Source of the DNA: Leguminivora glycinivorella
Lineage: Eukaryota; Arthropoda; Insecta; Lepidoptera; Tortricidae
Direction: 5' to 3'
NCBI RefSeq assembly: GCF_023078275.1
Contig: NC_062996.1
Location: forward strand, 5,952,001 to 6,016,000
Length of the DNA stretch: 64,000 bases
Shown here in pieces: positions 1 through 10,430 of the stretch. The notes beneath the pieces are model-generated. The model was given only the letters and a program-made list of their open reading frames with translations, searched no databases and was not told the DNA's origin. The position numbers and the translations under genes were made by a program. Each line of letters starts with the position of its first letter. Position 1 is the first letter of the stretch.

Positions 1-67
1 GCTGGTGATCTTCTCTTCTTCTCTTATGATTTTGAAGATATCGGTTTCAGGCGATTTTTTGGAAGAA
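1..67 (-). CDS. Unnamed Ser/Lys-rich protein, exon 5 (runs off the window edge)
   Basis: Fifth visible exon of a minus-strand gene. A T-rich tract ending in CAG (bases 70-68) is followed by 67 coding bases. One base completes a serine codon split by the intron, then 22 codons follow with no stop up to the window edge. The peptide begins SSKKSPETDIFK and ends with an acidic and basic run containing REEEK. The phase (two bases before the intron, one after) agrees exactly with exon 4. No domain is recognised. The gene must continue to the left of this window, so total length and C-terminus are unknown. Confidence 0.72.
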
Positions 68-176
68 CTGAAAAAATAAAACAGAATTACAATATTTCAA
101 GCAAATACATTATGTTATAGTTGCACAATCACAATAAAGTAATTTAATTTTAAAAACAACTAAAAATAAGTAGTAC

Positions 177-302
177 CTAGAGCCAACATTCTTATTTTCA
201 CTGGTTGACGTTCGTGCTTTTTTGGTTGTTTTTTTCTTTTGCGCGCAAGGTGTTGGTGAGGATGAATGTAGTACCCGTCGATTTTCTGTTTCAACTTCGG
301 AC
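177..302 (-). CDS. Unnamed Ser/Lys-rich protein, exon 4
   Basis: A minus-strand exon of 126 bases. It is preceded by a T-rich acceptor ending TTATTTAAG and followed by the donor GTACTA. It completes an arginine codon with exon 3, reads 41 further codons without a stop, and leaves two bases that exon 5 completes. The peptide has a Ser/Thr/Pro patch (HSSSPTPC) followed by a very basic stretch with KKKTTKKAR, which looks like a nuclear localisation signal. No catalytic domain is visible. Nuclear location is inference from composition only. Confidence 0.75.
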
Positions 303-581
303 CTTAAATAAGAAAAACAATATTAAATATATGTCAATTAATAATAATTATGTTGACACAAAACTAAACCAAGTTCATAGTTATGACTGACAACGTTATA
401 AATAGGTGAGAATAAGATAACTGAGAAATAAATTAACGTGATAAACACACAGATATGCCTTACCAGGATTAAATCCTGTAACCTCAAGCTTAGAAAACAG
501 AGTCACTAACGACTAGACTAGCAGGAACTGTTAAATATAACTCTAAGGATTATTTTAATTAATATAAAATAAATGAATTAC

Positions 582-683
582 CTTGCGGCTGAGGATGATT
601 TCCTTTTCTTGATATTCTTTGTAGCAATCTTCTTCGGTTCAGGTGAGGGCGTGCGCGTGTATACTGAACATTCGGAGTCAGAC
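582..683 (-). CDS. Unnamed Ser/Lys-rich protein, exon 3
   Basis: A minus-strand exon of 102 bases with a classic acceptor (TTCTTTTTTGAAG) and donor (CAAG then GTAATT). The first base completes a methionine codon begun in exon 2, 33 codons follow, and two bases are left for exon 4. The peptide has TRTPSPEPKK, a likely proline-directed phosphorylation patch, then a second basic cluster with NIKKRKSSS. This is the clearest of the five exons, because both splice sites are strong and only one frame is open through it. Confidence 0.8.
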
Positions 684-1329
684 CTTCAAAAAAGAATAAA
701 AATATACCAACAATACTTAAATCAAAGTTTTAAAGAGATTCGATATATAGGGTTATAAATACTTACTAACATTTTAAATGAAGTTGAAAGTTGCAGATTC
801 CTCACTTAACAAAAATAACGAGCAGCTTCACGTCGCAATACAGAATAGTAAAGAAATTGTTGCATAAAAACGCATTATTTTATAGTGAAATATTTGATGA
901 GTTGATATTAAATCGAAACATAAATATATGACTAAAGAACCAAGTTCTGACATTCAACTTTAGATCTAAATATTATAAATTTAAATAAATATTATCGTTT
1001 TTATAAATTGAAGCACATAATTTATATTCAAAGTATATTACCACTTGTATTTCACAAAGCGCCGACAAAGTATCGAATTAACAAATAATACCGCAAGTCT
1101 TGCAACACGTGTAAATATGACCGCTACCACGAGTACTTACAGATTAAGTTCAAAATGTTTTTTATTTTTATTTCAGTATATATATATATGACAAATACCA
1201 TCAACACTATCGTTTTTCGTTAGTTCGGGTGCTACCTACGTAAGTATTAAACATTTTTGAAAGAAGAAAGAAAGTAAGAAAATAAAGACATTAATTGCAG
1301 CCAAATAAAATATACAATATGAGGCTTAC

Positions 1330-1442
1330 ATACTAAACAGTACAAAATCAGTTACATTGGGTTTGGTTTGTGGTTGCAAAAGGACACCACTCGACATATG
1401 CTCTGACACTGATGGTGGCACAGCGCTGGTCTTCCGTGGAGC
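1330..1442 (-). CDS. Unnamed Ser/Lys-rich protein, exon 2
   Basis: A minus-strand exon of 113 bases (37 codons plus two bases). The acceptor is a weak one ending CCCAAG and the donor is GTAAGC. The peptide starts APRKTSAVPPSVSEHMSSGV and continues with LLQPQTKPNVTDFVLFS. It joins exon 1 in phase 0 and exon 3 in phase 2 with no stop. Reading through the donor meets TAA at once, which is what a real exon end should show. The weak pyrimidine tract makes the left border (1442) the least certain part. Confidence 0.68.
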
Positions 1443-1699
1443 CTTGGGTCGGGCGATAGTGCAATACAATAATTATTATACAATTAAAGGCACAGAGTAA
1501 TTAAGAAAGTCAGTGACACACTATACAAGGACAAGACTACTTATAATATTTTTGAACATTTATGGAAAACAACTTAAAAACAAACCTTCTTCAATGCATA
1601 TAATATGTATTAACATATTATATGCATTAATTATTTACACTAAATTATTATAAAATCATTAAAGAACAACAATGCTTCATACAATAAAACACAACTCAC

Positions 1700-1825
1700 C
1701 TTTTTAGAATGTTGGTTAAATAATATCATGGTATAGGACAATAAACACAGCGTCATCATTTTCAGTAAGTAACATGCAATTCTCATATCAGCGACATTGT
1801 TGATTGAAATAAAATACCTCGACAC
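1700..1825 (-). CDS. Unnamed Ser/Lys-rich protein, putative first coding exon
   Basis: An open frame of 42 codons ending NQHSKK at a strong donor (AAAAAG then GTGAGT). It joins exon 2 in phase 0. The outermost in-frame ATG is at 1825, but internal methionines follow, including one in the context ACCATGA ten codons before the donor, so the true start is uncertain. Residues 14-35 from the first Met are hydrophobic, odd for a protein that is otherwise basic and nuclear-looking. A (TA)n tract lies about 80 bases upstream on this strand. Together the visible exons encode about 178 residues. Confidence 0.5.
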
Positions 1826-1904
1826 ATTGTGATTAACACAACAGAAGCGTCATTTCGAATAATAGTTGTTGATATGCAGAAAAAATTATTACTATTACTA
1901 CTAT

Positions 1905-1928
1905 TATATATATATATATATATATATA
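1905..1928. repeat. (TA)n microsatellite
   Basis: About 12 TA units immediately 5' of the putative first exon of the minus-strand gene. It may contribute TATA-like sequence or may be only a microsatellite. Confidence 0.85.
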
Positions 1929-3230
1929 AATGTAATTAACTTAAATTCAATACACTATTCTTTTCAATAGACTTATTTGTCAAAATAATTTGAATTTGCG
2001 ATAGTGAAAAGCAAAAAGGTTCGCGTCTTTCCTGTAGATCATTTCAAAAATAAGGGTTTAAATCCTATCTTTTATTTAATCAGTCTGTATTACCATTACT
2101 TTTCATTCATTAAGCTTATCAGTATTATGTTCATAAACTTAGATGCGTATATGACTTAGGTAGAAACAGTAACCAATCTCTTATTTTATTCTTTAATCGG
2201 ATTATTACATATCAACATATCGGACTCGACTACCTGTTATCGCATGTTCCGTCACTTGTTTATTTATATATTATATCCAAAGTATGACAAAGACAAAGCA
2301 TAGCAGGTTCGACTATTTACGTTTCATAAACAGTTTAGAGTATTAATACATACGTACTTTGTTAGTCTTACGATCATATGTATGTATGTAACTATAGACT
2401 TAAATAAAAATTATGCTTTATTTTCAGTGGATAACTTTGTTTTTTGATTTAACCTTACTTTAAGTTTTGTTGGTTTTACATTATGAACTAAGTTTACATG
2501 AAGATAAAATTACATAAATGTATTTTGAACTTGAATACGATCGGACTATGGTTGAAATCGGTACTAGTAAAGGCAAATTACGTTAAATCTCGTAACACCA
2601 ACGTCACATTTAACAACCAATCACATTGTCAGGTCTACATCGCGCTATTGAAGTTTTTTGTATTCGTTTGTATATATACAATTTACAATGAAAGGCATGT
2701 CGGAGTGACTGTGGCTATACCGACCGATAGTCTCAGGTACTCTTACCTCTTCGATGTTGCGAGGCATGGCCAACCTTGTGACATTGACTTGGTAACGCGG
2801 TGGCGTGTGCAACATACTTGGTTCTAATAACCCTACCTTGGGCAGGGTATGTATGCATGACACACTACAACGTGATGACGGTTAAACACATACGTGATGA
2901 CGTATACAGCAATAAATTCCTGTCTCATGGTAGGTGCTGTATTACACGGGTGATCCATGTTGCTAGACGGTCGTAGTAACGTTGGAGATCCCATCCATAC
3001 TCTAACATTACAGTCTCTGGCCAAGTCTGTGTTGTGAGAGTGTGAAAAACACCGTAATAAACCTAGCCCGGCAAACCTCTACCCGATGCAAATCTGGGCT
3101 ATGATGGTGCGTTACGAGATCTGGTTCTCAAATAGAACAAGATCTGGTGGGTGCAATGCTAGCAGTACCCGTTGTGTTAAGCCTTTTGCATTTTTTTTAT
3201 CGTAACATAAAATCAACCCTCACTTAACAT
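1929..3230. other. Gene-free stretch with an unidentified GC-richer block
   Basis: Bases 1929-2640 are AT-rich with nothing recognisable. Bases about 2690-3180 are richer in GC, with open frames on both strands (for example 2645-2863 and 2833-3024, minus). They have the look of a decayed transposable element, but no motif allows a name. Confidence 0.35.
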
Positions 3231-3356
3231 AATATTTTGGATTTAGCTGAATACAACGTTAACGGCTACGTATCGAGAAAATCCAAATGCATCTCGGTGT
3301 TCTACCCCAATGATACGACTACGTATAGGGAAACGGGTTCTACCCCACTGATACGA

Positions 3357-3448
3357 GCTATATATTGGGGGTTTCTGGACCACGACTGCGACAGCGAGCG
3401 AAGCGAAGCTGGAGCATTAGGAGTGGGCTAGAACTCCCAATATATAGC
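3357..3448. repeat. Small inverted repeat
   Basis: The arm GCTATATATTGGGGGTT is mirrored by AACTCCCAATATATAGC about 60 bases on. This is a MITE-like hairpin. Confidence 0.6.
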
Positions 3449-4102
3449 TACTAACTCAGTTACTTTATACATTTCTACCTGAATTATTTAATAGAAATTA
3501 GATTTAAAAATAACTTCTGTCCATGTTTTTCCTATAATTATCTAATGGAATAATTATCAGTGTGGAATTGAAAAACGAGCAAGTAAAAGGATTCTATAGT
3601 TGAAGATTCGAGAAGTTTGAGATTAGAATCCTGAACTTGCGAGTTTTTTAAGACACGAGAAGTAAAATACATTTGCACCCGAGTGTAACACAAAACTTTT
3701 CCCCTCACTACAGCGAGGAAACTACAACGCAAAAAATGCGTTTATCACTGTTTCCAGTAGTTCCACATGTGGTAAATCATTTTTATTACTAGATTCGCCT
3801 ACTTTTATCAATTTTAAAGCAATTAATTTGACGTTATTCAAGGTCAAATTACTTTACCCACTAGTGGATAAAATGCGTTTTTACCCGCTGGTATTAAAGG
3901 ACAAAACACGTGTTTCCGAGCTGGTGAGGGGAAAAATATTTTATTTTAACTACAGTCAAGTTCCCTATTTGAACGTCGTGAAAAATGTACCTACTGCTTT
4001 AGTTATACTTCCGTGATACCTACAGTACCTACGTAATTTTAATTCTAGTAAGTAACAGCTGGGGCGCTGTTTACTTTTCCATTTTCCGAGCAAAACCTAG
4101 CA

Positions 4103-4372
4103 AAGACATATGTAACTCCGTATAGACATATAAAGTCTAAGAAAAAAACGTTCCTCAAGAAAAAAGCTAGCCTAGATGGCAACCTTTATCGGCTAGATGG
4201 CGCTAATATTAATATTTGACATTTTAAAATTCAAGCTAACAATATGGGCCAAATTGTCAAAACTGAGGTTCAAAAGTTTTAAGCTTGTGTCGAGAGAGGG
4301 CAGTCTATGCACTGTGATTACACATTTTACTTTGACAGTAACTCTCTATAATACTCGATCCTCTTTGTACCT
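4103..4372 (+). repeat. Dispersed repeat family A, copy 1
   Basis: Shares a long colinear sequence with 15572-15840 and 33470-33692. All three contain ATGTAACTCCGTATAGACA or a near variant, GCTAGATGGCGCTAATATTA (or variants) and a TTTGACATTTTA block, and end in similar text. There is no coding capacity. The class of the element is unknown. Confidence 0.75.
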
Positions 4373-4825
4373 TGTAACATACATTACATAAAACCAAAAA
4401 CTCATCACAGAGTCTTTGTTAGTAATCTCAAACTTAAGAAAACTATTGCAAAACAGCGGAAGAGTACTTTGTCGCCATTTTCTTGCAACACCGTGTTTAA
4501 TGTAAACTGTTCTTAGTCAACCACGACACGGATAATTCAATTAAATGGCGTACGGTTCTTTCGCAAAGTTTTCAATGGTTTTTCCCTCCGTCTATAAAAA
4601 GAATAGGCCTACTTACTACAGTGTGACGTTTAATTAAGGAGGGCGCCTTTTTATACGTAGCTTTCACATTTTTGACGTAATGGCAACGAGCCATATTTAT
4701 TTATTTAATCGTTATTAATATTTTCTTATTTTTCTGGAGATGTTTTCGCCATGGGCGCCTCGATCCGACTGACGGCAGATTAGTCGATGAGGTCATAGAC
4801 AAAGCTGTCAATGTGGATGATAAAG

Positions 4826-4953
4826 TTTGTCAAACAAGTCTGTCAGTAAATAGGAACAAAGAAAACTATAGGTATCCTTTTCTCTAGCACAGTAAAGAAA
4901 AGAATGCATATAGTTTTCTTTGTTCTTATTTACTGACAGACTTGTTTGACAAA
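4826..4953. mobile_element. Palindromic MITE
   Basis: Arms of about 45 bases (AACAAGTCTGTCAGTAAATA and its reverse complement with few changes) flank a core of about 40 bases. Confidence 0.75.
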
Positions 4954-5006
4954 GTATAGAATCACAGTTTTTTAGTATTGAACTTTACGTCCGTAAAATG
5001 GTCTAA

Positions 5007-5148
5007 TGGTCCATGGTCTGACCAAAGGAAATTAAAAAGTGGCATCATCGTACTATCGTCCCGTTTTCTCACACATATTGGTTTGAAAGGGACGACAATA
5101 CAATGTTGCCACTTTTTAATAACTACCCTTTTTGGTCAGACGGTACTA
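5007..5148. mobile_element. Palindromic MITE
   Basis: GGTCTGACCAAA at the left mirrors TTTGGTCAGAC at the right. The arms continue with AAAAAGTGGCA against TGCCACTTTTT. Confidence 0.7.
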
Positions 5149-5206
5149 AATGTCGCATTGCGTCTGCGATAGCAAATATCAAACCATATGTATGTGAAGA
5201 ATGAAA

Positions 5207-6050
5207 AATAGTTATTTGTTTTACAAGGGGGCAAAGTTGTTGTTTAACCGCACGTGCCAATATTGAAGCCCGAGCAAGCGAAAGATTCCATTATTGAACC
5301 GCGAGCGTAGCGAGTGGTTCAAAAAGTGGAATCTTGAGCGTTGCGAGGGTTTCAAGGCACGAATTAAGGTTAAACAAACTTTGCCGCCGAGTGAAACACA
5401 AAATTTTTCACCACACCAACACGAACAAAATACTGACTATAAAACATCAAACTAAATCAAATCTATCAATATGTTCAAAATTTATAATTAAAAATCATCA
5501 TTTATAGGTGATTACTACCAGTCAACTCAGATATCAAGTTAAAATTTGTATGAAATTACTTTGCACTCTTGTGGATAAAATGCAATTTTGCTATCTGTTT
5601 TCGAATAGCAAAGTAAGCAATTATCAGTTGGTGTGGTGAAAGCATATTTTCACCACACCAATTGGTAAAGACTTACTTTGCTATTCGAAAACAGATAGCA
5701 AAATTGCATTTTATCCACAAGAGTGCAAAGTAATTTCATACAAATTTTAACTTGATGTCTTGAGCTGGCTGGTATAATTTACGTGTAAACGATGATTCTA
5801 AATCATACATATTGATTATATTGATATATTTGATTTGGTTTGATGTTTTATAGTCAGTATTTTGTTCGTGTTGGTGTGGTGAAAAATGTTGTGTTTCACT
5901 CGGCGGCAAAGTTTGTTTAACCTACGTGCCTTGAAACCCTCGCAACGCTCAAGATTCCACTTTTATTGGAATCTTTCGCTTTCTCGGGTATCAATATTGG
6001 CACGTGCGGTTAAACAACAACTTTGCCCCCTTGTAAAACAAATAACTATT
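5207..6050. mobile_element. 844-bp near-perfect inverted repeat (family C, two arms)
   Basis: The left end (AATAGTTATTTGTTTTACAA) is mirrored by the right end. The arms stay complementary for roughly 400 bases to a centre near 5640, where GGTGTGGTGAAA faces TTTCACCACACC. Each arm carries sub-palindromes built around GGAATCTTTCGCTT and CACGTGC. A single arm recurs at 49577-50033 and fragments at 7640-7822 and 23722-24229. No protein is encoded, so this is probably a non-autonomous transposon or foldback element. Confidence 0.85.
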
Positions 6051-6317
6051 ATTCATTGTAACCAGTATTCCTTTTAAGTTAACAAAATTTCTTTTCCATT
6101 TCCATAACCCAGTTTCAACATGGTTTCAACGCAATCTTTCATGAGAGGATGAGGAACTCAAGTCTTCAAGAGTATACGTTTTCCTATTACAAAACATCCA
6201 ATAATACTTCCATTATGGAAACAAGGATACATCTCCGCTTCGCATCGACACAGAAGATTAAAATTCAGAGTAGCAAACACTAAAGAGAAGAAAATTAAAA
6301 GTGAAAAAAAATGTCCT

Positions 6318-6890
6318 CATTAATTCGCCTTCTGCATTTATTATGAAACTGTATTAGCCATTAGCGACACGTCGAATCGCATTCAAATGTATGAGGCTCG
6401 ATTCCGCATAAAGCCTAGCGTCCACTAGGCTCGCCGAGTCGAGTCTCATTAATTCGCCTTCTGCATTTCTTATGAAACTGCGGCTATTAGCCACTAGCGA
6501 CTCGTCGAATCGCATTCAAATGTATGAGGCTCGATTCCGCATAAAGCCTAGCGTCCACTAGGCTCGCGCCGAGTCGAGTCTCATTAATTCGCCTTCTGCA
6601 TTTAGCGACTTATGAAACTCCGCATAAAGCCTAGCGTATTAGCCATTAGCGACACGTCGAATCGCATTCAAATGTATGAGGCTCGATTCCGCATAAAGCC
6701 TAGCGTCCACTAGGCTCGCGCCGAGTCGAGTCTCATTAATTCGCCTTCTGCATTTCTTATGAAACTGCGGCTATTAGCCACTAGCGACTCGTCGAATCGC
6801 ATTCAAATGTAGGGCTCGATTCCGCATAAAGCCTGGCGTCCACTAGGCTCGCCGAGTCCAGCCTCGTTAATTCGCTTTCTGCATTTCATA
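6318..6890 (+). repeat. Tandem array, unit about 130 bp, five copies
   Basis: The start CATTAATTCGCCTTCTGCAT (last copy diverged) recurs at 6318, 6447, 6582, 6734 and 6865, giving spacings of 129, 135, 152 and 131. Each unit holds a GACTCGTCGAATCGCATTCA-like block and TAAAGCCTAGCGTCCACTAG. The third spacing is longer because part of a unit is inserted. Confidence 0.85.
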
Positions 6891-6944
6891 TGCACTGCAT
6901 CCATTAAGGCGGAGTCTTTTAAGAACTCGATGCGACGCTCGATT

Positions 6945-7275
6945 CCCTCTTAGTGGACGCCAGGCTTTAGTGGACTCCAGGCCTCATAGCCGAATGGCAT
7001 TTCTACGACGCGAAACGAAAACGAAACACCGCGAAAGGTAGTCTGGCCCTGCCGCGCCAATACGCAAGAGCGACAGAGATAGATATCTACGAGTTTTTCG
7101 TTTCGTGAGCGTTGTGCCATCGCGTCGAGTCGAGTCCTCATACATACATTTGAATGCGATTCGACTCGTCGCTAATGAACGCAGTTTCATAAGAAATGCA
7201 GAAGGCGAATTTATGCGACTCGACTCGGCGAGGCTATTGGACGCCACGCCAGGCTTTAAGTGGACGCCAGGCTGA
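6945..7275. repeat. Inverted partner of the 6.3-kb array, with a nested GTAGCCGAATGG-family hairpin
   Basis: Reverse-complement pieces of the array unit appear here (GTGGACGCCAGGCTTTA, GAATGCGATTCGACTCGTC, AAATGCAGAAGGCGAAT). Array and partner together make one large palindromic structure. Between the pieces (about 6987-7130) lies a copy of the hairpin family also found at 22199, 22495 and 26186. Confidence 0.7.
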
Positions 7276-7639
7276 AAATACAAATCCATTTCATTTGACG
7301 ACACGTCGACGCTGCTGCTTAGCGTATTCTACAATGTCAAGAATTCAATGTAGAAACTAAGAAATGTTCCTCTGCAAGTTTATTCTACTCTGTGCTCGTA
7401 TTTTTTCCGCATTTAACTTCGTAGGCAGGCTCAAGCCTCATTTGTTCAACGGCACTTTGAGAAGGAACAAAAACACAAATTGAAGGAATCTACATCTAAT
7501 TTGAGTTTGTATCGAATAACAACTGAAACCTTTAAAATATTCAATTTTGTAGTCAATTCAAGTTATGCAGTCAGCTATTTTGATGGCATACCTACTCTGA
7601 GAAAGCTTTAGGTACTTATGTTATTAGTATTACAAATTT

Positions 7640-7822
7640 GAACTTGAGAACTGGCTGGTAGAATTTATCTATAAATGATGATTTTGAATCAAAAATATTG
7701 AATAGATTTATGGATTTGGTTTAGTTTGATGTTTTATAGTCAGTATTTTGTTTCTGTTGGTGTGGTGAAATTTTTGTGTTTCACTCGGTGGCAAAGTTTG
7801 TTTAACCTTCGTCGCTAGATGT
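7640..7822 (+). mobile_element. Family C fragment
   Basis: Matches the inner part of the 5.2-6.05 kb arms (ATGTTTTATAGTCAGTATTT, TTGGTGTGGTGAAA, GGCAAAGTTTGTTTAACC). Confidence 0.75.
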
Positions 7823-8120
7823 CACATGTCACTTAACTATGCCTATACAAATAACCCGCATTTACTGATGTATGGACTTACAACTCTTCCATTACTTATT
7901 CCTCTATACCCTTACGCAAAGTTGGAATGTATTGGACAGTCTCATGGGACGGCAAGCGATTTGTTATGCCCACTGCTGTCACACACAGGCCCGATATTAA
8001 TGTTGCTAACTTAGGGTAATGGGGCGTTTACCCGGACCAAGTAACATATCGTTTCATTGAAGAAGGCGTGTGTTTTGTTTAGTCAGTAGAATTCAAATAG
8101 TTGACTGTAGCTACCCATCG

Positions 8121-8268
8121 GCCCGCCTAATACTTCCAATTTTATCACTTATCCACGTGGATAAGACATTTGTCACTCTCACACTGACATACCTACTAGC
8201 CAGAACGTAACAGACGCTTTATATGCCACAAAGATAAGTGATAAAATTGGAAGCATAACAGCCGGCCA
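8121..8268. mobile_element. Palindromic MITE
   Basis: ACTTCCAATTTTATCACTTA is mirrored by TAAGTGATAAAATTGGAAG. The outer bases GGCCCGCC and GCCGGCC also match loosely. Confidence 0.7.
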
Positions 8269-8564
8269 GCAAAACACCAAAAGAAGTTCTCATGAAAAGT
8301 TCTTTCCACATTTATTGCCAAGCTAGAAAATATTCTCAATGGCAACTTGCGTCAAAAATTTCTCATGAAACTTTTACATAATGTAAGCCCAACTCATGGG
8401 CCTCGTGCTGGGGATCTCAGGTGTTGTTCACAATACAAACTCGTTGGTCTTCTCACAGGTTTTAATTATAAAAACGAAAATGGCTTAACAACAAAGCGTC
8501 CTCGCTTGCGATAATAATGACAGCAGAGATAAAAAAACAACTTTGCCACAGGCACATCTTGAAC

Positions 8565-8785
8565 ACTGGCGATCAAATATATGAAAGAGGCGCATTCCTA
8601 GCACACATTCTAAGCTCGTGTAGGTGAACGCGTACCATGCTTGTATGAGTGAAATATGACAGGTCGACTGTTCGCGTTTTTGACAGGCGGTAACTGTGAG
8701 GTAACCGAGAGGGGGTGGGCGGCACTTTCAACGGGGAGCGGGAGTGGCCATACTGTACGATAGTACTCTTTATTATACTGTGCCA
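8565..8785 (+). repeat. Family D repeat, single arm
   Basis: Nearly identical to 36445-36670 (GAACGCGTACCATGCTTGTA, GACAGGTCGACTGTTCGCGT, GAGAGGGGGTGGGCGGCACT). The mirrored arm is present only at 36 kb. Confidence 0.8.
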
Positions 8786-9605
8786 CAGGATAACATAAAA
8801 ATTACGGCCAAAATGGCGGCTTTATTTGTCCACCTTTCACGGCAAAACAGAGCGACGAATTGTGGTGAATTTTTTAGTGGAGATAGTTGAAGAGATGGAG
8901 AGTGACAAAGGCTACCTTTTGTCTCTTTCTAACGCGTGCGCAGCCGCGGGCAAAAGCTAGTTACCTATAAAAGTCTCTATTCTATCTTCATTGAACAGTT
9001 AACGTGTGAAATTGCCATCCGGCCTCTGTTTCCGATCGATTTCAACGCGGATATTTAAAATACAGTCTCTTCCTTAGAAAGTGAACAGACATGATAGAAT
9101 CTTATTTTACGCTTTGTGACCGACAACAATATTATAGTCTATCGAGACATTTTCGTCAGTAGAAAAAGCGGTAAATAAAAAAAAAGAAAGATCATTGTTT
9201 CTAAATATTTTATTTAGAAAATTTTTGCGTGCCTTTTTTCTTTAACTGTTTAATTTTTAAGTTTTCGGCCGTCTTCATAATACGATTAATAAAGCAAATG
9301 GTCTAATGGGACACTTAACATTCGTACCTATATTTTTTACATTAAGTTCTCATTATTTTCTAGTGACGAAAACAGCTTGACAGACTATAGCCGGTCAAAC
9401 AAGTTCGTAAGTAGGAAAAGGCGCGAAATTCAAAATGTCTATGGGACAATAACCCTTCACACCTACATTTTTAAAATTGCCGCTTCTACCTACTGATGCA
9501 AATGGCTTGACAAACTATATTTAAATTAAATAAGCGAACCTTAAGAAATCAGATAATCAACAACGCAGTTTATACCTACGGTTGTAAACCGGTTTAATAA
9601 ACCTT

Positions 9606-9690
9606 TATACAGTCAGCTGCGAAATTGCATGGAAAAATTATGAATAAATTCATTGATAAATTATCCATGCACTTTTGCAGCTAACTGTAC
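9606..9690. mobile_element. Short palindromic MITE
   Basis: CAGTCAGCTGCGAAATTGCA is mirrored by TGCACTTTTGCAGCTAACTG. A relative lies at 14924-15001. Confidence 0.65.
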
Positions 9691-9929
9691 GTAAACTGAA
9701 TTAAATCACTACACATCTTCCATTACCATTATCATATCACATCGCAATCTACACAATGCCCCAGACACTTTATGACCGCGCGTGTCAAGTGCACGACTGC
9801 AAATGGAACCATAGACGGCATAGACTAAACTACATCCGACCATAGACTAAACAAACAACAGCTAATATGGTGGTGTCGTGATTTCATACAATATAGCCTC
9901 TTTAGTCCCGGAAGCATTTGTTTTGTTTT

Positions 9930-10150
9930 TAATCCCCGACGCAAAAACGACGGGGTATTATAAGTTTGACGTGTCTCTCTGTCTGTCTGTGTGTGTGTCT
10001 GTCTGTGGCATCGCAGCTCCCGAACCGATGATCCAATTTAGATTTAGTTTTTTTGTCTGAAAGCTGAGTTAGCCGGGAGTGTTCTTAGCCATGTTTCATG
10101 TAAATCGGTCCACTATGTCGCGGTCGGGGGTTTTTTCAAAATTTCAATTT
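9930..10150 (+). repeat. Dispersed repeat family B, copy 1
   Basis: Begins near CCCCGACGCAAAAACGACGG, then a GTCT-rich tract and AGCTCCCGAACCGATGA, and ends at TCGCGGTCGGGGGTTTTTTC. Other copies are at 13757-13996 (plus) and 15070-15283 (minus). I recognise the pattern as common in lepidopteran genomes. Confidence 0.75.
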
Positions 10151-10365
10151 TTTATAAGAACAAATGACATATTTCTTTATTTTAAAATCATGATATTACG
10201 TCAATAGGTACAAATTTTGAGAAAAATAATAATAATACGACATTTCGCGCTTCTATTGAGAACACTTCCTTCATAAGCAATTCAGAAGAAATAGTCTAAT
10301 GTTTCATACAAAGAATATAGTTTGCCTTTTTTTAACTGAAAAAGTCAATGCACATTGTATGTACG

Positions 10366-10430
10366 TTCAAACTGAAAAGGTCAGTTTGAACTGTCAATTT
10401 GCATACAATTTTTTAAGATTATGAAAAGAA
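10366..10430 (+). mobile_element. Family P hairpin, right-arm remnant
   Basis: CAATTTGCATACAATTTTTT followed by AAGATTATGAA matches the right arm of the complete copies at 29693 and 31888. Confidence 0.55.

Noticed and set aside
2498..2827. 109-codon plus-strand ORF
   Set aside because: Two halves of different composition, no motif, and open frames of similar length on the other strand; probably decayed repeat.
6318..6890. CRISPR-like appearance of a repeated array
   Set aside because: Units of about 130 bp without distinct spacers, in a eukaryotic setting: an ordinary tandem repeat.
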